From Ascidia mentula (Eukaryota > Chordata > Ascidiacea > Phlebobranchia > Ascidiidae): a stretch of DNA of 64,000 bases. A program made the position numbers and the translations under genes. Below, piece by piece: positions 46,501 through 64,000 of the stretch (position 1 is its first letter; each line of letters begins with the position of its first letter). Location of the stretch: NCBI GenBank assembly GCA_947561715.1, contig OX387204.1, forward strand, positions 7,445,001-7,509,000, read 5' to 3'. Below the pieces are notes generated by a model. The model saw only the letters and a list, made by a program, of their open reading frames with translations. It searched no databases and was not told the origin of the DNA.

Positions 46501-48657
46501 CCGCACGGGAACATGTACCTTTTTTGCTGTGATTCAGTCTAAATTCTGACCTTGTTTGTTCAGCAAACCTCAACCATACACCTGCAGTTCGCCCGACGCT
46601 CACTCATGCAATACCCGGCGTAGTTTGAAATTCAATGGTCCTTAAACAGTCAGTCCACTGCACATGGCTCACTTCTGTACCGCATCCAGTGAGATCCCCA
46701 CGTTCACTGAAACGCGATACCGCACCTGGTTTACACGGACTTAAGTGTACCAGTGGCGCGTATTGCGCAAATTGTTGGCAGTTTTATTGTGACACATCTA
46801 TATTTGCATAAACAGAACAAAATAATTATTGCAACATTGAAAATATTCTTTGGAAAAGCAACCTGAAAAACAAAACCCCAAAACGTTCCAACTGCTCCTT
46901 GAAGCGTGCAATCGATATTTCGATACTTTGCTGCTTTACAAATGGAACGAACAGTGCAAGCACAGGAAGACTAAAACGTCTCTATTAAACATTGCTTTTT
47001 GTGAAACTTAGCATTTTGCCAGGAAAAATTTCATTTTACATCCAAAATTTAGTAAAATTAAGTGAAGGTACAACAATATGAAAATCTTGCCAGAAGGCAC
47101 TCCCAACGCCTGTCCTTCAAAAATGCAATACCTCATGTTGGCAAACAAGCCTAGTTTGCATTTGAAGTTCGAACTCGACAAGCATCACCAGATGCGTTCG
47201 TTAGCTAACTAGCTCACCAAATAGCGGAACTAGTTGCAGCTTAGATTTTCTACGATGCACGAACTTGAATACGCCCAAGGGCGTTAGAAACTATATTATA
47301 TTCACAAGACCGTATCTGATCTACATTAGCTGACCAACAAAATGTTGGAATTTTGAATAATGACATGGCTTCAAATAAGCCTCTAGAATTAATCCCTTTC
47401 CATTTTTAATAGTTTGATACTTAATAATCACGATCCGTTGACACGTATGCAAATGCTGGGTTATAAGATGTAGCCCCTTACCAGACAGTTTTACCGCAAA
47501 ATTGTGATTTGTCATGGTTGTACATACATTTTGAATTTAACGAACAGATAACGTTCAAACAATTCCGATCGCCGCCGTAAGCGATGAAGAAGAGCTGAGG
47601 ATTTGTTTAGCGGGTCTTATCTCAATTCTCCACTTTCGTCACCGCCTCTCACGGGAAACGGCGATTAAAAAGTAGGCTACTTCTTGGCAACTGTTGTGAA
47701 TCTTCGTTGGTGGTGTTGTTTTAAGAGATACAAAAACACAAAAACGGCATGCGCTACCAAGAAAACGCATCACTCATTGACGAAGTTGGCTGGCATGTTT
47801 TTTCTGGCGCATTGTTTTGTCGTAAACGCTGATGGTCAGTTGTACGCGAATCATGGGGCGAATATGTTTATCCTACTTTTTTATATTACGCCCAAATATA
47901 CGGATATAAAACCGCATTTGGGTGTGTTAACCTTTCGCAGAGCATTATAATTTGTTCTACTTTAACCGCACCTCAAGTGCGGCGATGTCGGTGGTGACCA
48001 TATTTCTAAAAATGTGTCTGCTTGAGACTTATCCAAAATTAAGTTTGTCCACACTAAGTGGTGCATTTTCTCTTAACCAACTGTGCACTCCTATCAGATG
48101 TAAACTACGTTTACACAATTTAACGTCTTTCAACACGAAACTTACGAATTTCTTTAACAATCTAATCTAACAATCTGACAATCTATTTTGTATCAATTTT
48201 TATTATTTCCTTAGCCATAGAGAAATCCAACTGGCAATACGTTCCTATTAAAACAAATATTATGCTTGTAACTGACATCTATAATAATATTATTGTATTT
48301 AATATATATTTTTTGTATATATTAATCTTTATTGGTAATTATAAATCAAAGCATAACTAGCGCGATGTAGCGTGTTAAGATACGAGAGAATTGTTTCCCG
48401 CCATCACGTGGAGAAATTTGAGACAAAAAGTAAAAGCAAGGGTAGTTGCTGTCTCTATAAAAAGCTTGTTGACATGAAATGTTAGTGTTTGGCAATTGTT
48501 TTAACTTGCCAAAACACCACTTTTACTATACCCTGTATAATAAACAATTCTATTGCACTGATTTTTAAATGAAATGTTTCAGACGAAATCAAAGCATTAA
48601 CATTGCATTATAACACAGTCATTTTGCTGTTTATTGTTTTCTGCTCTTTGCTTTAAT
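43518..48657. other. 5.1-kb region with no recognised gene
   Basis: This lies between two divergent 5' ends (P450 on minus, SUZ12 on plus). Open frames are short, and none shows splice-site support or family resemblance. From about 48.25 to 48.33 kb the sequence is extremely AT-rich. A small hairpin (arms GTGTTTGGCAA / TTGCCAAAACAC) lies at about 48486-48518. I see no rRNA, tRNA or transposase. It probably holds the two promoters and perhaps distal control elements. Confidence 0.45.
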
Positions 48658-59468
<10,811 letters not shown>

Positions 59469-60507
59469 TTTGGACGACATGCTACCACAACAGCTTGCAC
59501 AAAGAGAATTGCGTACCTCCTTACCACAGTGCCAAAATTATGCAGTAACTGATGTGGTGACGAAAATTGTTGTTCAGACTTATTTTCCGAGTTACTTTCG
59601 GCATTCCGCTTTGCCTGCAATCACATGAAGTTAAACCAATATGTTTCTTGCTAGTTGTGCATTATGTGACAACGAACTACTACGCTGCCTTTTTGCATCA
59701 TGCGGTTGTGTGTGTCTGTAGAGTACACGCCATATTTGGGTTTTCCAATGAAGCTCGAAAATATTTCCAATGACATGGAAAGTTGGAAATTGATTAGGAA
59801 GCGATGCGGAAGGAAATGAGCCAATAATGATCAGAGCTCCAGGCAGTGCACACTGTTTCAAACTAGCCGACAACCTGGTAGATCTCACCAGTGCGAAACA
59901 ATATGCACTTCCTGCAGTTTGCTGATTGGAAAAAAAGTTGTGAGATTCAGCCTCGCCAAGTTAAACACGACTCGATCAAGTTAAACAAGCAGCTGCTGTT
60001 TGGAATGAAGGCAGTGTTTAAAATAAATGACCTTTTCTGTTTACATGGCAATTAGTTAAAAAGGCACATGAAGAACAGAATTAATGCAACCAGCAGGTTT
60101 TAAGCAAAGGATTTTCTTTGGTATGTTTAATGTGCAATTTATCAAATGCAATTATTATCAGTTCACCTTCGTTATCCCCTGCAATTGTAGGCTATTAGAC
60201 AAACAAGCAAAACAGTCACTAGGTGTAACGAGGCAGATCACCTCAAATACCCCTTTTTTAAAGTTTTTATATATATATAAATAGAGCCTGGTGATCTTGG
60301 TTACGACAAAATGACCTCTACTTCTTTGGACAACAAGCTTGCGTAACCCAATCCATCACTGAATTTCTCAAAGATTTTATTCCATAAGAATAACATGGCA
60401 CACATCCACGTTACGTCAACACCGCACTTCCCTCTTTTCACAAGCGGCCCAAAGTCTCCCGCAGTTTGACGGATGAAATCCCGGCAATATTTCTTCCGAA
60501 AGTAAAA
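59469..60507. other. Convergent region,SUZ12 / PWP2
   Basis: This holds the 3' UTRs of two converging genes. AATAAA on plus at 60022-60027 is a possible SUZ12 signal, and TTTATT at 60376-60381 reads AATAAA for PWP2. No supported exon. Confidence 0.5.
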
Positions 60508-63500
60508 TCAAGTGGCGTCCATGGACATAATCTGCAACTCATCTTCGTCACTTTCTTCCCGACTTTGTTCTGTGTCTTCAGTTTCCGCTGGTAGCGACGA
60601 TTTGAGTTTCTGCAGCTTAGCGAGGGTTAGGATGTACCGCAGTTGGTGAACGTTGGAATCACATCTGCGCGTAAAAGTAAAGCAATACAAATAATTTCAT
60701 ACGACCGACAATGTGTGAACGGAACACGTGATACACGGAGTTTCCCCTACAAAAGCCACTTTGCCTGCCACCCCAAATAGGGTCACAACCCACAAATAAA
60801 ATTTCCCTATCTCACACGTGCTTTATCTCTGTGCAAATCACACACTCCCGTCAACCCATCGCGCGATGTTCAACAATCCAAACCCACCGCACGCGTCCGG
60901 TGTTTGTCGCTACAATAAATGCCAAATTGCATAAAACAGGAATGACAAAAGCCCAAGGGCATAGAAGCGCTTACAGCTTTCCTATAGTTTCCGCACGCCC
61001 GGTTAATCCCTTCTGCAGGTGCCGCATTGTGGCTGTGACTTGGTTTGAACGCTTCTTCAGCACAGGGCCGTGATTAAGAAGAAGAGAACGACACCAGAGG
61101 AGATAGAACTCAAGATTGCGGGACGATTCAACTTGCTGGGCGACGAAGGCTAACGACTTTTCGACGTATATTTGTGGCAGGTTCTTGCTAATGGCATCGA
61201 CTGCAGACAAAAATTAAAACATTACGACTGTTGATCCTTTGTGGAATATACAGTTGTGGAAGTTGTAGTTTTTCCTACACAAAACTCTTATTGTTAAACT
61301 GTTACGTAAAGAATGGAGAAAAATGCACGTAACACTTCATTGTCAAAAGGTCTTACTCTGTGTGTGAGGAATGTGTTCAACAACTTCTTCGATCAATTTC
61401 TTTTCGTTTAAACGAAAGCTCATGATAAACGCTTTGCTGTATTCCTTTTCCTGTGAATACATTTCTTATGAAGATGCTTCTTGTTTGGCGTCAACGGTCA
61501 ACGGTGAACATTGGCTTAAATTTCGAATCACAGCACAAACCTAAGGCATAATTGTGTACAACAAAATAAGATTTTACCTTCAAAGACTTTCGAATATTGT
61601 CCGGGGTGACGTTGATATCAAGGTCGTATGGATCGAACACCATGTTTGAGTCCAAACTGTAAATCATGAGACCTTCGGTGCTCGTGCACGCCCACTCGCG
61701 GCCTGTCGAAACCAGCAAACAACACAGACTTATTCAGTGGTGGGATCCAAATATTTTAAAATCCGGTTCTTTCACTACTAGCATGCCCTACTGACCTGGG
61801 CCTAATAAATATCGATCCGTTTGTACGAGGTTATTTGCAAGTTCTCATGTACATTGACGCTATTAGTAGCATAATAGCCGCGGGAATATAGTGCTTAAAG
61901 TGATACATAGTACCAACCGAAAAAAAACGGTTCGCGGAGGTCATACAATTTTAAGAACCGGTGCGAACTGGCTGAATCCCACCACTACACTTATTACAAC
62001 ATAACACTTGAGATATCAGAAACGCATTGAGAAATATGACAATGAACTCTATTTGCTGAATGTTGAATTTCAGTATCCACCTTACCATTTGTCACAACAT
62101 AAACGGACTGGTTGTTGATGTGAAAAAAATCTACAAAACCTAAAACGTTGGCGCAGCCTCTTTTGTCTGTGCGAATAGTAATTTCATGTTTCTGAAATCA
62201 GCAATCGCCATGCAAAAGCCTGCTACCTACAGCATTGATTAACACACGACAAGCATGCGAAATCTCAGACAGCGACATAAATGCAACACATTCATATTGA
62301 AAAAAGTGTAAAACACTTCAACACTTGAACAAAACATCTCATATAAGTCACCTGTAGGTGAGAAACGAATGCAAGAAACTCGTATTTCAGGTTTGAAAGA
62401 TCTCGAACTCAAATCCCCGCTTCTCACACCAGGCAGTTTGAGGGCTGTCCCGTCGTCGTCACCCTGACCCATGTCTATTAACGCCGATGGACCGAATTCT
62501 GTCATTTTCCGTTTATCCAGGAACTCCTGGAACACAGTTTTGAGAAAGGAGGAATTAAAACAAAGTTTCAAACGTAAGTTTTAACATAAGCTCGCGAAGA
62601 CCTGGTTTAAGGTCTTGGCTTACTTAGGAGCAAAACGTTTGTTGGAATGTGAATACGTGGTTTACTGCTAACTGTGCGTCACTTTTCAAGGGATACCGGA
62701 AATCAACTACAAACTTCGAGCTTCATATATTGGGAGGCAAATAGTAAAACCAAACAAATCAAGAATATTATTCGCTTAAGTTTAATTTTGTCCAATAAAT
62801 AAACCTAAGAAAAAAACACAGTGTAATGAATCTTACCAAATGCTTGGCACACAAAAAGGTTGGGGAAATATACTGCGTTGCGTTATTCCACTTGGCATAG
62901 AGGTAACTGTTTATATCATGTTATCTATACCAATCGACCCTTAATTTACAATAACACTATCTCAAAATTGGTCATTATGTCAAGCACCAAGCTCGTTTTA
63001 CAGTAATACATATTTGAAGTTTATGTAGAAGTGATATTCGAAAGAGTTTCACAAGGTTCTACCGCGCAGAATGGCGACTTATTGGTCAAAATATTTTAAT
63101 GCATTTACCTCCATCGCATCAAATGAAAGGTTCTTCGAAATTGGAAACTTTTTCATCAGCATTTGTTCTTTCACATGATACACGCATACATTCTTTGTTT
63201 GTCCGCCTGAAAAAACAAATATATAAAATACCGACATCTCTCAAAATCTAGAAGGACGGGGAATTTGTCCTTTGCCATCGTACAAACAAATGAAACTACT
63301 TTTTGAAAGTCAGGTTTTGGCATCTACGGAAAAAATTGAAAATAAAGTAATCTAAAATGTGGCACCTGCAATAATGGCCTCTCCGTCGGCAGTGTAGCAG
63401 AGAGTTTCGAAAGCTTTCCCGTATGAGCTCGTTTTCGCCGAAACACGATCTGTTTCGCTCCGTCCGCTGCCAATGTCATACCTAACCCAAGAAAATCGTT

Positions 63501-63868
63501 CTGGTTTGTTCCAATTCTAGAATGTTCGGCTGTGCTACAATTTCTATACCTGCATTCAACTGATCCTGTTTGCGTGGCCGTTTGAGCATCCCAGAAGCTG
63601 ATTTCAGCGTTCAGTGTTGATACAGCCAGTTCTTTGCCGTCCGGGCGAAAGGTGACGGCCATAACTAAGCAACAACCACACAATATGACGGAATATGCCT
63701 TGAACTACAGGTTGGGTAAAGTCATACCGTCGTGACCGATCTGGATGGTTTCTCGAGCACCCTTCTCGTCGCCGATCTTCCACAGGATGGCGCTCTGATC
63801 CCAAGAGCCGCTCGCCAGTAAACTTTCGCTGGGTGAGAAGGCAAGACTTGCCACTGGGGCTTCGTGGG
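60508..63868 (-). CDS. PWP2: PWP2/UTP1,C-terminal half (5' end outside window)
   Basis: Visible exons on the minus strand: 63728-63868, 63550-63664, 63366-63481, 63109-63206, 62352-62526, 61578-61702, 61357-61450, 60975-61200 and 60508-60664 (stop TGA), with phases that agree. Matches to PWP2: LLASGSWDQSAILWK, VTFRPDGKELAVSTLNAEIS, GKAFETLCYTADGEAI, EFLDKRKMTEFG, LPGVRSGDLSSRSFKPEIRV, IRFSPTG, TEGLMIYSLDSNMVFDPYDL, and SRNLEFYLLWCRSLLLNHG of the C-terminal helical domain, ending in an acidic tail. PWP2 is a nucleolar WD40 scaffold of the UTP-B part of the small-subunit processome. A possible extra in-frame exon (62086-62166) lies between the FSPTG and REWACTSTEG exons. N-terminal propeller exons lie beyond 64000. 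Confidence 0.94.
61735..61987. mobile_element. hAT-type miniature inverted-repeat element
   Basis: The left end, CAGTGGTGGGATCC, matches the reverse complement of the right end (TAGTGGTGGGATTC). Inner arms contain CCGGTTCTT and AAGAACCGG. Flanks are GACTTATT (61727-61734) and CACTTATT (61988-61995), a 7-of-8 match fitting an 8-bp hAT target duplication. About 253 bases, no coding capacity. It sits in a PWP2 intron. Confidence 0.75.
62086..62166 (-). CDS. Candidate 27-residue cassette exon inside PWP2
   Basis: In the intron between 62352 and 61702 an 81-base open stretch follows CGCACAG and is followed by a GTAAGG donor. It starts and ends in phase 1, exactly as the flanking exons need. It would insert about 27 residues (beginning DKRGCANVLGFVDFF) into a WD blade that is continuous in PWP2 of other organisms. 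It may be a rarely used alternative exon or chance; the 81 bases and both splice sites agreeing is the only support. Confidence 0.3.
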
Positions 63869-64000
63869 CTAAGGTTAAAGAAGCATGTCAGTTTAAAGTC
63901 AGCAGCAAACCTTCTCAGTGTAAAAAGTCAATTCACAAAACGATGTAAGTTGTAAGAAGTGAACGAAGTAAACAATTGCTGGTAAAATAATTCAAATTAC

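Noticed and set aside
48486-48518. Short hairpin GTGTTTGGCAA / TTGCCAAAACAC
   Set aside because: Arms of about 12 bp with a 10-base loop are too short for a miRNA precursor and common by chance in AT-rich DNA.

Overview
The window reads as compact invertebrate-chordate DNA, most likely a tunicate of the Ciona type. Genes are split into many short exons with GT-AG borders, intergenic spaces are short, and miniature inverted-repeat elements sit in introns. Several bilaterian or chordate-type genes are recognisable: SMARCAL1, PLRG1, SUZ12, PWP2, a mitochondrial-clan P450 and an adhesion GPCR. The organism call is inference from gene style, not from a species marker. Exon borders below were read by eye from splice consensus, reading-frame phase and remembered family sequences.

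Left part (1-14.6 kb). The 3' exons of a secreted trefoil-like/thrombospondin type-1 (TSP1) gene lie at 254-2297 (+). It converges on SMARCAL1 (3353-8283, -), a 12-exon replication-fork annealing helicase. SMARCAL1 is divergently paired with an unassigned 461-residue basic protein (8975-10360, +) that carries PP1-docking-like, CDK-site-like and PCNA-degron-like motifs. PLRG1, a 13-exon spliceosomal WD40 protein, follows at 10767-14585 (-).

Middle part (15-37.3 kb). This is an accessory, secreted-protein region. It holds a three-exon Cys-rich secreted peptide gene (15496-16987), a short or decayed trefoil/TSP1 paralogue (18466-18957), a second full-size trefoil/TSP1 paralogue with an internal 12 x 30-bp coding minisatellite (22156-26115), a decayed TSP1 exon copy (about 26.9-27.2 kb), an adhesion GPCR (27723-32273) and a third, intact trefoil/TSP1 paralogue (33828-37304). 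The paralogues share intron phases, and several exons have identical lengths, so the family grew by tandem duplication at this locus. The combination of signal peptide, Cys-rich N-terminus, degenerate trefoil-like modules, three TSP1 repeats and a Cys-rich tail is not an architecture I can name, and it is the main candidate for something undescribed here.

Right part (41-64 kb). A mitochondrial P450 (41225-43517, -) is followed by about 5 kb with no recognisable gene. Then come SUZ12 (48658-59468, +, 15 exons, PRC2 core subunit) and the 3' half of PWP2/UTP1 (60508-63868, -, continuing past the window). SUZ12 intron 4 holds a long inverted repeat. PWP2 holds an intronic hAT-type miniature element and a possible 81-bp in-frame cassette exon.
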